DNA of 64,000 bases. Origin: Enterobacteriaceae bacterium RIT693 (lineage in GTDB: Bacteria > Pseudomonadota > Gammaproteobacteria > Enterobacterales > Enterobacteriaceae). A program made the position numbers and the translations under genes. This document shows positions 37,368-46,451 of the stretch, in pieces (the first letter of the stretch is position 1; every line of letters starts with the position of its first letter). The notes under the pieces were generated by a model. That model ran no database searches and was not told the DNA's origin. It saw only the letters and a program-made list of their open reading frames with translations. The DNA lies in contig WJYK01000002.1 in NCBI GenBank assembly GCA_009668225.1, positions 124,001-188,000 of the forward strand. Direction: 5' to 3'.

Positions 37368-38162
37368 TTACAGCCCGCGTTCGCGGATCATTGCGCTCAG
37401 CGCCATATCCTGCTGGAGAGCGTGCCAGGCGGCCATCACCTGCGGCGGAATATCAACGTGAACGATGAAGTCTCGCCCCTGTGGACCATAGCCGGTTGCA
37501 TCGTCGCGCAGGCGAGGAATTTCACCCAGCGCCAGCGATACATAGCGCTCCAGCGGCCACAGGCCCTCAGCCTCTCCGGCAAAAACGGTACCCTGCTCGC
37601 CTGCAATTAACTCCGGAACCACGCCCGGCCAACTCAGCCATTCAGGTGCCTGCGCATCACCTTGCCAGGCTCGGGCGAATGTCGCGACGGTGCGGCGCTG
37701 CATGGTCGGGTCCTGAACAATCAACACGCGCGTTGGGCTCAGGCCCAGTTCGGCCATCTTAGCCACGCTAAAGCGCGCGTTTTCGCCGCAGTTGGTCGAT
37801 TTCTCTTCGAGGATGATTTTTTCGTTTGGGACTTTCCAGAACTGGTGGGCAATATCCTTAAGGATTGCCGCTTCGGAACGCCCGGTAGTGGGAATGCTGT
37901 TATAACGAGGATGTCGGGCTATTTCGGCGTAGAGATACGTCGTGGAATGGCCTATTCCGCCGGCGATCAGCAGCGGTTTTTCACCGTTAGCGGCAAACTC
38001 GCAGGCGGCGTCAATGGTTGGCATCACGGCATTACCGGCCAGGATAATCAGCTCGGCATCCTGAGCCTGCGGCGCACCTGTAAAATCGCTTTGCGCCAGC
38101 CATTGTCCAAGAGTGTTAATGGCCTGGATAGTGGGTTTACTCAGGGTTGGGGATGTCATCAT
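37368..38162 (-). CDS. ydcF: YdcF family protein (DUF218)
   Basis: The 264-residue protein closely matches E. coli YdcF: LIILAGNAVMPTIDAACEFA, GGIGHSTTYLYAEIARHPRYN, STNCGENARFSVAKMAELGL, VQDPTMQRRTVATF and DDATGYGPQGRDFIVHVD. The DUF218 fold is Rossmann-like; E. coli YdcF has been shown to bind S-adenosylmethionine. The function is unknown. It is likely cytosolic, with no signal peptide. Confidence 0.95.
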   Translation of the reverse strand: MMTSPTLSKPTIQAINTLGQWLAQSDFTGAPQAQDAELIILAGNAVMPTIDAACEFAANGEKPLLIAGGIGHSTTYLYAEIARHPRYNSIPTTGRSEAAILKDIAHQFWKVPNEKIILEEKSTNCGENARFSVAKMAELGLSPTRVLIVQDPTMQRRTVATFARAWQGDAQAPEWLSWPGVVPELIAGEQGTVFAGEAEGLWPLERYVSLALGEIPRLRDDATGYGPQGRDFIVHVDIPPQVMAAWHALQQDMALSAMIRERGL

Positions 38163-38248
38163 CAGCTGGTCCCTCCATGTTAAAAACCAGTGTCTAGCCT
38201 AACCCGGTCAATCCGCCGGGCCTATCAGATGCCGCTGAAAAGGCTCAA

Positions 38249-39094
38249 TCAGACGGAAAGCGACTTTTGCAGCAGCAGGCGGTGCTCGTTTGGGGTGCCC
38301 TTTTGCTCAAGCTCTACCAGCTGGTAGCCGTTTTTGAGCAGCATCATCAGCATGCCACGGAACTTGTTGCGGGTTTTCACGGTAAGCGTGCGGTAGCCCT
38401 GTTCCATCGCCCATTTTTCCTGCTCAACCAGTAAAGCCTGAGCGACGCCGTCCCGTCTGAACTCGGGTAAAACGCCGCCCAGCCAGCTGTAAAATTCTGT
38501 TTCGCTCAGCGCATAGCCAAGCTTGAACCCGGCTGGAGTGTCATTAACGCAGGCGATGAGCTGGCTGGTCTGGCGACTGGAGAGCCGCGCCTGAAGATCC
38601 GCCACGCTTCGGCAATCTTCAAACTCCGGTAAACGATGATAAAGCTCGAGGATCTCCGTGAGAGAGGCTTGCCGCACGGTAAGCCCGGCATCCTGGAAGG
38701 TCATCCCCCGATAAGGTTTTTCCCTGCAGGCCGCCAGGCGGCTGGCTAAATCCCCCACGTGCAGCTCTAGCTGGTGGTTATCGGGGTCAAGAAAGTAGAA
38801 AGAATGCCCTTCGCTGCGGTTGTCTTTCCAGATCTGAACGCCGCGCTGCTCCAGCGTTTTAACAACCTGAGGAAAAGCCTCGGCGCTTACGCTAAAGGCA
38901 TAGTGGGTGTAATGGATCGGGCGCTCTCCGGCCATGCCGTCCAGGGAGAGGCAAAGCCATAAATCACCGCAGGAAAGATACGCCCCGGCGTCCCAGCGCG
39001 CGTGCAGCCTGATGCCCGGCAGGCTTTGATAAAAAGCCAGGCTCCGCGCCAGGTCGCACACCGCAAGCGTCAGGTGATTCAGGCCGGTTAGCAT
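38249..39094 (-). CDS. FosA-GNAT fusion: glutathione transferase-type fosfomycin resistance domain plus acetyltransferase
   Basis: The 281-residue protein joins two domains without a frameshift. Residues 1-135 are a FosA: metal ligands His7, His64, Glu110, and Thr9, Trp46, Lys90, Ser94, Ser98, Tyr100, Arg119 all occupy the standard FosA numbering. FosA is a manganese/potassium enzyme that adds glutathione to fosfomycin. From about 136 to 281 comes a GNAT acetyltransferase-like domain with [18 protein letters not shown] as the acetyl-CoA motif. FosA proteins are normally about 135-140 residues. The gene follows VF530 by 2 bp, so they are co-transcribed. Whether both halves act on one substrate is unknown. 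Confidence 0.9.
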   Translation of the reverse strand: MLTGLNHLTLAVCDLARSLAFYQSLPGIRLHARWDAGAYLSCGDLWLCLSLDGMAGERPIHYTHYAFSVSAEAFPQVVKTLEQRGVQIWKDNRSEGHSFYFLDPDNHQLELHVGDLASRLAACREKPYRGMTFQDAGLTVRQASLTEILELYHRLPEFEDCRSVADLQARLSSRQTSQLIACVNDTPAGFKLGYALSETEFYSWLGGVLPEFRRDGVAQALLVEQEKWAMEQGYRTLTVKTRNKFRGMLMMLLKNGYQLVELEQKGTPNEHRLLLQKSLSV

Positions 39095-39096
39095 GA

Positions 39097-39372
39097 TTAT
39101 TCCTTATTTTTAGCCTGCCAGTTTGCCCACGGGCTTTCCGCCGGAGCGTCGCTCACGTCAGTCTCGTCGAGTGAGGCGATATACATCTCTTCCACTTCTT
39201 TACGCGCCCACGGCGTGCGGCGTAAAAACTTCAGGCTGGACTTAACGCTGGGGTCGCTTTTAAAGCAGTTAATGTTCACCTGCCGCGCCATTTCCGCCCA
39301 GCCATAACGCTCAACCAGCGCGGTCAGCAGCGCCTCAAGCGTAATGCCGTGCAGCGGATCTTTTGAACTCAT
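39097..39372 (-). CDS. VF530 family protein (DUF2132)
   Basis: The 91-residue protein shows the VF530/DUF2132 pattern: [53 protein letters not shown]. The family is a small helical fold proposed to bind DNA. I chose the ATG at 39372 with GGAATAATC upstream; the longer frame to 39585 lacks family similarity. Stop is 2 bp before the FosA-GNAT gene, so this is the first gene of a two-gene unit. Confidence 0.9.
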   Translation of the reverse strand: MSSKDPLHGITLEALLTALVERYGWAEMARQVNINCFKSDPSVKSSLKFLRRTPWARKEVEEMYIASLDETDVSDAPAESPWANWQAKNKE

Positions 39373-39511
39373 GATTATTCCGGATATTTCGATAATTTGC
39401 GCACACCTTACTGATTCTGCCAGCGAGGCGCAACAAGGTGCGGGCGGCGATCCCGAAGAAGTGAAAAGAAGTGAGAGGCGGCCCATCGCTGAGCCGCAGA
39501 GGGGGTTTAAA

Positions 39512-41206
39512 TCAGAACGTTTCCCAGTTATCGGCAGAAACCGCAACCGGCCGCGCTGACTGGGAAGCTGAAGAAGGAACGACATAACGACTTTTCGATG
39601 CTGCAGAAGAATCGGCTTTCAGGCGGAACGTCCCTACCGCTTCCGTAAGCCGTGCGGCCTGCTCTTCCAGGGAAACGGCGGCGGCTGAAGCCTCTTCCAC
39701 CAGCGAGGCATTCTGCTGGGTAACGTTATCCATCTCGTGAATAGCCTGCCCGACCTGCTGAATGCCCCGGCTTTGTTCGTCAGACGCGGCGGCGATTTCC
39801 AGCATAATATCGGTCACGCGGCGAACGGCCTCCACAATCCCGGTCACCGTGGTGCCCGCCTGTGCAACCTGACGGGAGCCGGAATCAATCAGCGACACGG
39901 ACTCGCTGATAAGCCCTTCAATCTCTTTTGCCGCCTGGGCGCTGCGCTGCGCCAGCGTGCGCACCTCGCTTGCCACAACCGCAAATCCTCGGCCTTGCTC
40001 CCCCGCTCTGGCAGCCTCAACGGCAGCGTTCAGCGCCAGAATGTTGGTCTGGAAAGCAATGCTGTTGATTACCGCCGTGATCTCAGAGATTTTCGTCGAG
40101 CTGGCGGAGATATTGTCCATCGTGCTGACCACGCCAGAGACAATACGCCCGCCGTCACTGGCCTTCTGCGAAGCATCTTCCGCAAGCCTGGTGGCATGAT
40201 GTGCGTTATCGGCGTTTTGTTTCACCGTGGCGGTAAGCTGCTCCATGCTGGCGGCGGTTTGCTCGATGGCCGCCGCCTGCTGCTCGGTACGGGAAGAGAG
40301 ATCGCTATTACCGGCAGAAATTTCGCTCGAGCCCTGGTAGATAGCCTCTGCACCTTCGCGCACGGTGCTCACGGTGCTGACCAGTTGCTGCTGCATATGC
40401 TGCAGGTGCTGGCTGAGCTTGCCGATTTCGCTGTTGCCGGTCGCTTCTGCTGGCAATGTTAAATCGCCTTCGGAAATGTGCTCGATGCGTTTCGCCGCAC
40501 GCTGCAGCGGGCCTATCACCACGCGACGCAGCATAATGAAAGTAAACACCGTCATAAAGAGCGCAAGCGCAAATGCCCCGGCCATCAGCGCCACGCTGCT
40601 TCTGGTGCGGCTGTCGGCCTCTGCTCTCAGCGCGTTTGCCCGCTCGGTACGAATACTTACCGCTTTCTGCAGGTTGGTACCATAGTCGCTGTCCAGCTTG
40701 CGCACGACCTCGCTTTCATGGGTGATGATCGCCTCAAACATGCCGTTTTTGGCGAACTTCAGCATCGGCTTCATGCCTTTTTCGAGATAGGCCGCAAATT
40801 CATCCTGCAGCCCTTTGTCCAGCGCCCTATCTTCAGGCGTTTTTACCTTGCGGGCCATATAGGCGTTGAAGCCATCCTGCGCCTGCTTGATAAGCCCTTC
40901 GGCATTGGCCACGTTCTGTTTGACCTGGTCCATATCTGCCACGCGGCTTGCCGCCCCGGCGTTGATCAGGTTGATGCGCGCCGTTCGCAAATGGTTGGCG
41001 CTGTCCGCCAGCCCCATGCGTACCTGAATTTCTTCCGTGACGTCCTGAAGCGCGCGGTCGCTCTGGATAAGAAAGTAGCCAGCAAAACCGATACATAACG
41101 CAAACAGCAGCAGAATACCGCCGAGAATAGAGGAAAACAGCGGCACCAGCCTGATGTGATGCCAGAAGCGCACGCCGTTTTGTGGGGTCAGAGTTTTTAT
41201 CGACAT
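39512..41206 (-). CDS. Methyl-accepting chemotaxis protein with NWETF tether
   Basis: The 564-residue chemoreceptor has a membrane helix at about 22-46, a periplasmic four-helix ligand domain ([12 protein letters not shown] near 71, the family's conserved basic motif region), a second membrane helix about 203-226, a HAMP domain ([23 protein letters not shown]) and the signalling hairpin tip ([48 protein letters not shown]). The last five residues NWETF are the CheR/CheB docking pentapeptide of high-abundance receptors. It is not close to Tsr, Tar, Trg or Tap by memory. The ligand is unknown. Confidence 0.95.
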   Translation of the reverse strand: MSIKTLTPQNGVRFWHHIRLVPLFSSILGGILLLFALCIGFAGYFLIQSDRALQDVTEEIQVRMGLADSANHLRTARINLINAGAASRVADMDQVKQNVANAEGLIKQAQDGFNAYMARKVKTPEDRALDKGLQDEFAAYLEKGMKPMLKFAKNGMFEAIITHESEVVRKLDSDYGTNLQKAVSIRTERANALRAEADSRTRSSVALMAGAFALALFMTVFTFIMLRRVVIGPLQRAAKRIEHISEGDLTLPAEATGNSEIGKLSQHLQHMQQQLVSTVSTVREGAEAIYQGSSEISAGNSDLSSRTEQQAAAIEQTAASMEQLTATVKQNADNAHHATRLAEDASQKASDGGRIVSGVVSTMDNISASSTKISEITAVINSIAFQTNILALNAAVEAARAGEQGRGFAVVASEVRTLAQRSAQAAKEIEGLISESVSLIDSGSRQVAQAGTTVTGIVEAVRRVTDIMLEIAAASDEQSRGIQQVGQAIHEMDNVTQQNASLVEEASAAAVSLEEQAARLTEAVGTFRLKADSSAASKSRYVVPSSASQSARPVAVSADNWETF

Positions 41207-41246
41207 GTCCGTGACTCTCTTTGTATGGGGAATTCCCTTCAGAGGT

Positions 41247-41274
41247 CATCGGCCCCGGCGCGTAAAAACATTAC
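41247..41274 (-). promoter_or_regulatory. Candidate sigma-28 (flagellar class 3) promoter of the chemoreceptor gene
   Basis: On the minus strand TAATGTTT, a 12-nt spacer and GCCGATGA match the sigma-28 consensus (TAAAGTTT, N11, GCCGATAA), with one extra spacer base. It lies about 40 bp upstream of the start codon, as expected for class 3 chemotaxis genes. Confidence 0.55.
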
Positions 41275-41280
41275 GCGCCA
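41258..41280. repeat. Inverted repeat overlapping the chemoreceptor promoter
   Basis: Perfect 9-bp arms (GGCGCGTAA / TTACGCGCC) with a 5-nt centre span the candidate -35 element. It could be an operator, or the end of a terminator for the T6SS operon arriving from the right. Confidence 0.5.
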
Positions 41281-41345
41281 CGTCACAGATTTGCGTTAAC
41301 GATGCTAAAGAAGTGATGGAAAGTTAAGTGGATCACAGGTTTGGC

Positions 41346-42581
41346 TTAGCGCTTCTCCGCCTGTTGCTTTATCAGCGCATAGCGATTCAGCAATTGCCGG
41401 AACTGCAGATCGGTTTGCGTCAGTTGCCCATCGGGGAGCGGCGCACCTGCCGGGGATTGGGTCAGTAAATACAGATGCTCTTCCAGCGGCGTACTGCGCG
41501 AGAAATGCTGCGTAATGGTGAAGACCATAGATTTAAGCTCAGAGCCGGTCAGGTATTTGCCTTTACGTTCGTCCAACGCGTTGAGCCGGCGGGTGAGATC
41601 GTTCAGGCCCTCCATGCCCTTGTGCCAGCCTGAAAGCGCCTCGACGGGCAAAGCGCCGCCGTTCAGGTAGCGTGACCATTGCGCTTTCAGGTCTTCAACC
41701 TGTTCTGGCCTGGCGCGCCCGGCCAGCGCATAGCCATAATACTGCAGCCACAGGGGCGAGAGCTGGCTAAGATTCTCCAGCGCCGCTTCATCCGCAGCCA
41801 GCGGCAGCGGGCTGACGGGGACAGGATTAAGCTGCCGCCAACCCATCAGACTTGCGGCCCCCATCAACAGCATGGTCAACATGCCTGCAGAGAAGCTTTT
41901 CCATGTTTTGCGTGGTGCAGGTTCTTGATTGACTACGGCGATGCGTGGCGCGGCGGTCTTTTCGTGAGTGACGTAAATCAGCGGTTCGCGCGCCAGTGGC
42001 GCACTGACGCTCTCTTGCGGTGAGGCAGGTAGCACAATGGTCACGCTTTCACCGCTCCCGGCATCCGCATTTTCCAGCCTGATGGCCGCGTTCTGCATAA
42101 AGGTACAAAGCTCACCTATCTTGCTGGCATTTTTTAGCTCCAGACGCTGAAGGACGTCACGCAAAGCGTTAAGGTGCTGCTCGGCCAGATAAACCTGCGG
42201 CAGATCGCTGTACTGAAGGGTGAGCGTTCTCAGCAGCGACTGAAGGCGATGGCTGAAACCGGCAAGGATCTCCATCCTGGCGTGAACCGGCTGCGGCCAC
42301 ATCACGCCCCACTGATGTACAATCAGCGCCTCCAGCAGTGCCAGCCCCTCATTCAGCCCCGCCATTGTGGCCAGCCGGGTTCGCGCCAGCGTATACCAGG
42401 CCACCGTCTGCAGCTCAACGCCATTCTGGCTGAAAAGCGACAGGCTGAGCTGCTCGACGTTACGCCAGTCCACGTCCGGGCGAGCAGGATGGGAAAGTTT
42501 TGCCAGCTCATCGCGCAGCAGGCCATAGTCCGGCAATGCGCGCGGATCGCCGCCGGTTTTGATTTTATGACGATTATTCAC
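41346..42581 (-). CDS. VasL/TagA-like T6SS protein (ImpA_N + VasL domains)
   Basis: The 411-residue protein begins with an ImpA-type N-terminal domain (GGDPRALPDYGLLRDELAKLSHPARPDVDWRNVEQLS) and ends with a VasL domain, separated by a hydrophobic segment at about 231-250 (SAGMLTMLLMGAASLMGW). This layout resembles TagA, which anchors the distal end of the T6SS sheath at the far membrane. It is the last gene of the leftward T6SS cluster, 43 bp after tssE. The name tagA is not assigned, as sequence identity is unchecked. Confidence 0.85.
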   Translation of the reverse strand: MNNRHKIKTGGDPRALPDYGLLRDELAKLSHPARPDVDWRNVEQLSLSLFSQNGVELQTVAWYTLARTRLATMAGLNEGLALLEALIVHQWGVMWPQPVHARMEILAGFSHRLQSLLRTLTLQYSDLPQVYLAEQHLNALRDVLQRLELKNASKIGELCTFMQNAAIRLENADAGSGESVTIVLPASPQESVSAPLAREPLIYVTHEKTAAPRIAVVNQEPAPRKTWKSFSAGMLTMLLMGAASLMGWRQLNPVPVSPLPLAADEAALENLSQLSPLWLQYYGYALAGRARPEQVEDLKAQWSRYLNGGALPVEALSGWHKGMEGLNDLTRRLNALDERKGKYLTGSELKSMVFTITQHFSRSTPLEEHLYLLTQSPAGAPLPDGQLTQTDLQFRQLLNRYALIKQQAEKR

Positions 42582-42624
42582 GGGATTGTTCTTCTGATTA
42601 TTGAGCGGAGAAAGCGCGGAGCCG

Positions 42625-43080
42625 TCAGAGGCTGACTTTATTGTTTAGATACTGTTGCTGTTTCAGGTGGCGTAATATTACCCTGCCTTCCGGCATAAAT
42701 TTGGTACCGTAGCGGACCAGGCCAACCCCTTTTAGCTCCGCGTCAATGGCGTAACGCAGTTCGCCCGGCTGAGTTTGCTCAAGCAGCACTACGTTAATCG
42801 TTTTCAGCCGTGGCTCGTACTTCAGCAACACCTCCGAGAGCGTGCTCATCAACTGATGGGCGCTACCCGGCATACCCTGCAGGATTTTGGTCATATCCGG
42901 CAGGCCATAGTCCGGCAGGTGCGCCAGCGTTCCTGAGCGGCAGTTGAGGATGCGCTGCATGTTATCGAGCACCGACAGAATCACCTGGTTTTCTTCGCTG
43001 ACCTGATGGAGATCCAGGCCGCCGGTGAAGTTGCCGGCCAGCATGTCATACAGAGAAGGCGTGCGGTATGACTGGGGCAT
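42625..43080 (-). CDS. tssE: T6SS baseplate subunit TssE
   Basis: The 151-residue protein has the gp25-like fold of TssE: PSLYDMLAGNF, SVLDNMQRILNCRSGTLAHLPDYGLPDM near residues 38-66, and KYEPRLKTINVVLLE. TssE is a baseplate wedge component that starts sheath assembly. It follows tssJ by 2 bp. Confidence 0.93.
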   Translation of the reverse strand: MPQSYRTPSLYDMLAGNFTGGLDLHQVSEENQVILSVLDNMQRILNCRSGTLAHLPDYGLPDMTKILQGMPGSAHQLMSTLSEVLLKYEPRLKTINVVLLEQTQPGELRYAIDAELKGVGLVRYGTKFMPEGRVILRHLKQQQYLNNKVSL

Positions 43081-43082
43081 AA

Positions 43083-43625
43083 CTACTCCTTCACGGGGAT
43101 CAGCGTCAGATGGTTGTTCCCCGCTTCGATAACGCGGGCCTTATCCGGGTCGAGCGCTTCACGGTCAATCGTCAGCTTCCAGGCATTTTTCGCCATATCC
43201 GGATGGCGGAACAGCCCGACGACGGCGACAAACCGGGCATCGGCTTCCATCGGCATATCCAGACTGACATCACCGCCCGGTTTTATCACCACATCGCGAC
43301 TGGCAAGCAGGTCAGCACCAAGAGCTGTTTCACCGTCCTTCAGCAGTTGCTGGTAGACGATCTTGTCGAAAGTTTTGTGGTCTTTGAGCTGGTAAATACG
43401 CACCACTACCGACTCTGAAAGCGAATGGCTCTCACTGGCATCGGTGTTAAGCGCTTCACGCGCCGTAAAATCCAGATGCAGCACCTTAATTTTCTTGTAG
43501 AACACGGCGGTGAAGGCTGATTTTGTGCCGTCACTGACGCTTTGCGTCAGGCCACAGCCCGCCAGGCTGACAGCCAACAGCGGCAGCAGCCAGCGCGCGG
43601 TTTTAGTTAAACTTGTACGTAACAC
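43083..43625 (-). CDS. tssJ: T6SS outer-membrane lipoprotein TssJ
   Basis: The 180-residue protein has a lipoprotein signal with lipobox SLAGC (lipidated Cys24) and the TssJ beta-sandwich pattern: SVVVRIYQLKDHKTFDKIVYQQLLKDGETALGADLLASRDVVIKPG and FVAVVGLFRHPDMAKNAWKL. TssJ binds the TssM periplasmic domain and anchors the membrane complex in the outer membrane. It overlaps the end of tssG by 23 bp, indicating translational coupling. Confidence 0.94.
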   Translation of the reverse strand: MLRTSLTKTARWLLPLLAVSLAGCGLTQSVSDGTKSAFTAVFYKKIKVLHLDFTAREALNTDASESHSLSESVVVRIYQLKDHKTFDKIVYQQLLKDGETALGADLLASRDVVIKPGGDVSLDMPMEADARFVAVVGLFRHPDMAKNAWKLTIDREALDPDKARVIEAGNNHLTLIPVKE

Positions 43626-44688
43626 GTCGGTTTCCTTGTTGTGGTGTCGCAGGCTCCAGCCCGGTGTAGTAGCCCAGTTCCGTGGTAAAGGTCTGCGGGA
43701 TATCGTCCTGAAGTTCCCCCTCTTCAGCCCCCAGTACGCCGTTCATGCCAAGCCAAAAAGACCCGTCACCCAGCGGCGGAACCCCCAGCAGCCGGGTCGC
43801 GGTAGTCAGGGTGATTTTTGCCTTAAAGCGCCAGCCCAGATAGACCCGCAGCATCACCAGAAAGTCCTGATACAGCAGGCCGTCCGGTTTCCAGCCCTTC
43901 GATTCCTGCACGTTTTCGGTCGACAGGGCAATCAGCAGCTGGCTGTTAGCATCCATCGCTTCGTCACCGAGCGGCGTGTTGCCATCAAGCAGAAAATCTT
44001 CATCACCATAGAAGCCCAGTGGTTGACTCACCTCCACCGGCCGCAGGCAATACGGGCTGACCTTCACCGTAGTATCCGGCGCCAGCAGGCTTACCAGCGC
44101 CTGCATCCCTTCCTGGGTTTTACCCGGCTGGCGCAGTACGCCAAGCAGCGCCAGAAAGCGCGATACCGGCGTGGCGATATGGTTTGCCGTACCGGGGATC
44201 CCCAGCCCTACCAGGCCCAGCAGCGCCTGAGAAATGCTGTCCGTACCGCCGGGTTCGAACGTAGCCGGGTAAGAATATTTGCGCCAGATGCGGTAAAACT
44301 GCGTCAGGATGCGATGGCTGAAGATATCCAGAAACCCCTGCAGCGCTTCGTGCCCTTCCCGCCGCTGGGTGATGTCATCGAGATAGGCCGTTGGCAGCGG
44401 GGAATCAACCCCGTACAGCCCCATAAAGGTGGTGCGGATAACCGGGGGTTTACTGTCATCGTCTTCGTCGTACTCAACCGCTTTCAGTTCGCTAACCGGG
44501 AACCCCATTCCCGGATGGGGCGCAAAGCGCACCGGGTCATCCGCAGGATGGCTGGTCGCACCCAGTAGAGGTTGCCCCGGGTAACGCTTCTCCAGCAGTT
44601 GGCAGAAACGGTAAAAGTTGATTCGGTGCAGGTCGGCTTCCAGCCGCGGGGTTAGCCGGGAATGCGGCGGTTGTGCTTCTCTTCCCAT
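43603..44688 (-). CDS. tssG: T6SS baseplate subunit TssG
   Basis: The 361-residue protein matches TssG (DUF1305): INFYRFCQLLEKRYPGQPLLGATSHPADDPVRFAPHPGMGFPVSELKAV near the start, FMGLYGVDSPLPTAYLDDITQRREGHEALQGFLDIFSHRIL. TssG pairs with two TssF molecules in the baseplate wedge. It overlaps tssF by 37 bp if the ATG at 44688 is used; a later start would shorten the overlap but no better Met is close. Confidence 0.94.
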   Translation of the reverse strand: MGREAQPPHSRLTPRLEADLHRINFYRFCQLLEKRYPGQPLLGATSHPADDPVRFAPHPGMGFPVSELKAVEYDEDDDSKPPVIRTTFMGLYGVDSPLPTAYLDDITQRREGHEALQGFLDIFSHRILTQFYRIWRKYSYPATFEPGGTDSISQALLGLVGLGIPGTANHIATPVSRFLALLGVLRQPGKTQEGMQALVSLLAPDTTVKVSPYCLRPVEVSQPLGFYGDEDFLLDGNTPLGDEAMDANSQLLIALSTENVQESKGWKPDGLLYQDFLVMLRVYLGWRFKAKITLTTATRLLGVPPLGDGSFWLGMNGVLGAEEGELQDDIPQTFTTELGYYTGLEPATPQQGNRRVTYKFN

Positions 44689-46406
44689 TCCAGGCGCTCT
44701 CCGGTCGGTTGCAGAATGATAATCAGGCGGTTAAACAGATAGATATCGGTGTAAAGCGCGAAGAAACGGCTCAGCATCTCGCCGAACAGGCAGATATCGC
44801 CCCGCCCGGCAAATCCGTGGCTGTCGAGCGTCACCTCAATCTGTACGCCACGCACCAGATAGCCCTGTTCAAAACGTTCGGTTTCGCTGTGTTTGACATC
44901 GATGATGGCCTCCAGACGGCGGCGGTTCATCTCGTTGTCTGTCCACTCATAGAGCGCCAGGGTGCCGCGCAGCACGTCGGCGTTGTCCATCATCGACAGA
45001 AAACCGCTGCCGAGATGGCTGAGTACGCGCCAGTGAAAACGGTCCTGCGCCGGCGGATAGCACGGCAGCGTCGGGGCGCAGAGATTGCGCACGGCGATGC
45101 TGGCTGAGGTGGTTTTCATTACCGTATCGAGCACCGTGCTTTGCAGCGCCCGACGAGGTAACTGGCCGTTGGTGCCGGTGAGCGTCAGCGACAGGCTTTC
45201 ATCTTCCGGCACGGTGTGGTTATCAAAGGCTTCGCCACCGAGAATAAGCCAGGTGTTATGCAGCCCGGACGGACCACGGCGCACGCGGGTATGGTAGTAA
45301 TATTCCGGGGCTTCATGGCGCATCATGCCGCCTTTGTGACGGAAACTGGAGAACGGGACGTAAGTATGTTGACTGGATGACATCACCGAGTCCACGGCGT
45401 AAATCTCGGTATGGCCATCCTGGACGCGCATCGGGCGCAGCATATACTCCGTTTGCAGTGAATTCAGGGTTAACGGGTCGGACTCCAGCGGGAACAGGTT
45501 AATCACCGGCACGCAGTTGAGGCGCAGATGCTTTTCAGTAAAGCTGAAGTCATGCTCCCAGCGTTCACTCAGCACCACGTCGATTTCAAACCACGGCAGC
45601 GCCGCCGGGAAAGCGACGGTCTCCAGCCCATGCAGGCCGGTGAACATGAACTTCTCGCGGAAGGTAAAGTACTCCAGCAGCAGCTGGTAGCCGCTGAAGC
45701 TACTGCTTCCCTTTGGCCACAGGGTATCGTCATCGCCAAAACCCCCGGCGGTGAAATGCCCGTCGAATGGCCTGCTGTCCACATCCCCGGGCATGCGCAG
45801 CCACATCCGGGCTACATTCAGGGTAAAGGCTTCATGCATGGCGCAGGCCAGCGGGGCATCGGCATTGAAGTACAGCGAAATAGCGCTGAGGTCGATACGG
45901 CTCCAGTCCGCCAGGCTGCCGCAGCTAAAGCGCAGCGTGACAACCGAGCGCCCATCTGCGTCGGTCGCAAGCCTTGCCTGCTCCAGCGACAGCGGCTGAA
46001 GATGCATTTCTTTAGTGGTGGTGTAACGGCAGCGCGTGCCTTTTTCGCCGATCGGTCTGGAGTGGACCTCGAAGCCTTTGACGATACGCATCGGCTCTTT
46101 CATTTCACGCCAGTCAGGCGTGAATTCCACCACCGACATCGAAGGAATGGTGCGCAGATAATGCGGCCACAGCAGGCTGACCAGCCCTTCGGTCAGCTCA
46201 GGAAGATCGTCGTCGAGCTTCTCGCGCAGCCGCCCCATCAGAAAGGCAAAGCCCTCAAACAGACGCTCCACGTACGGGTCGCGCGCGCCCGCTTTATCGA
46301 GATTAAGCATTGCCGCCTGCTCGGGGTGAGCGCGAGCAAATTCTTCACCGGCTTCCAGCAGGTAGCGCATTTCAGCGTCGTAATAACGCAGGGTTAAGTC
46401 GTCCAT
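44652..46406 (-). CDS. tssF: T6SS baseplate subunit TssF
   Basis: The 584-residue protein matches TssF (DUF879): MDDLTLRYYDAEMRYLLEAGEEFARAHPEQAAMLNLDKAGARDPYVERLFEGFAFLMGRLREKLDDDLPELTEGLV at the N-terminus, YLRTIPSMSVVEF, and FALYTDIYLFNRLIII near the end. It is a baseplate wedge core protein. Located 45 bp downstream of tssA. Confidence 0.95.
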   Translation of the reverse strand: MDDLTLRYYDAEMRYLLEAGEEFARAHPEQAAMLNLDKAGARDPYVERLFEGFAFLMGRLREKLDDDLPELTEGLVSLLWPHYLRTIPSMSVVEFTPDWREMKEPMRIVKGFEVHSRPIGEKGTRCRYTTTKEMHLQPLSLEQARLATDADGRSVVTLRFSCGSLADWSRIDLSAISLYFNADAPLACAMHEAFTLNVARMWLRMPGDVDSRPFDGHFTAGGFGDDDTLWPKGSSSFSGYQLLLEYFTFREKFMFTGLHGLETVAFPAALPWFEIDVVLSERWEHDFSFTEKHLRLNCVPVINLFPLESDPLTLNSLQTEYMLRPMRVQDGHTEIYAVDSVMSSSQHTYVPFSSFRHKGGMMRHEAPEYYYHTRVRRGPSGLHNTWLILGGEAFDNHTVPEDESLSLTLTGTNGQLPRRALQSTVLDTVMKTTSASIAVRNLCAPTLPCYPPAQDRFHWRVLSHLGSGFLSMMDNADVLRGTLALYEWTDNEMNRRRLEAIIDVKHSETERFEQGYLVRGVQIEVTLDSHGFAGRGDICLFGEMLSRFFALYTDIYLFNRLIIILQPTGERLEWEEKHNRRIPG

Positions 46407-46451
46407 AAATACCTGATTATTTTTTGTTTTAAAGGTGGCGATGACAGATAA

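Noticed and set aside
43510..44568. Long plus-strand frame (352 codons) opposite tssG
   Set aside because: Antisense shadow of tssG; basic, low-complexity translation with no motifs.
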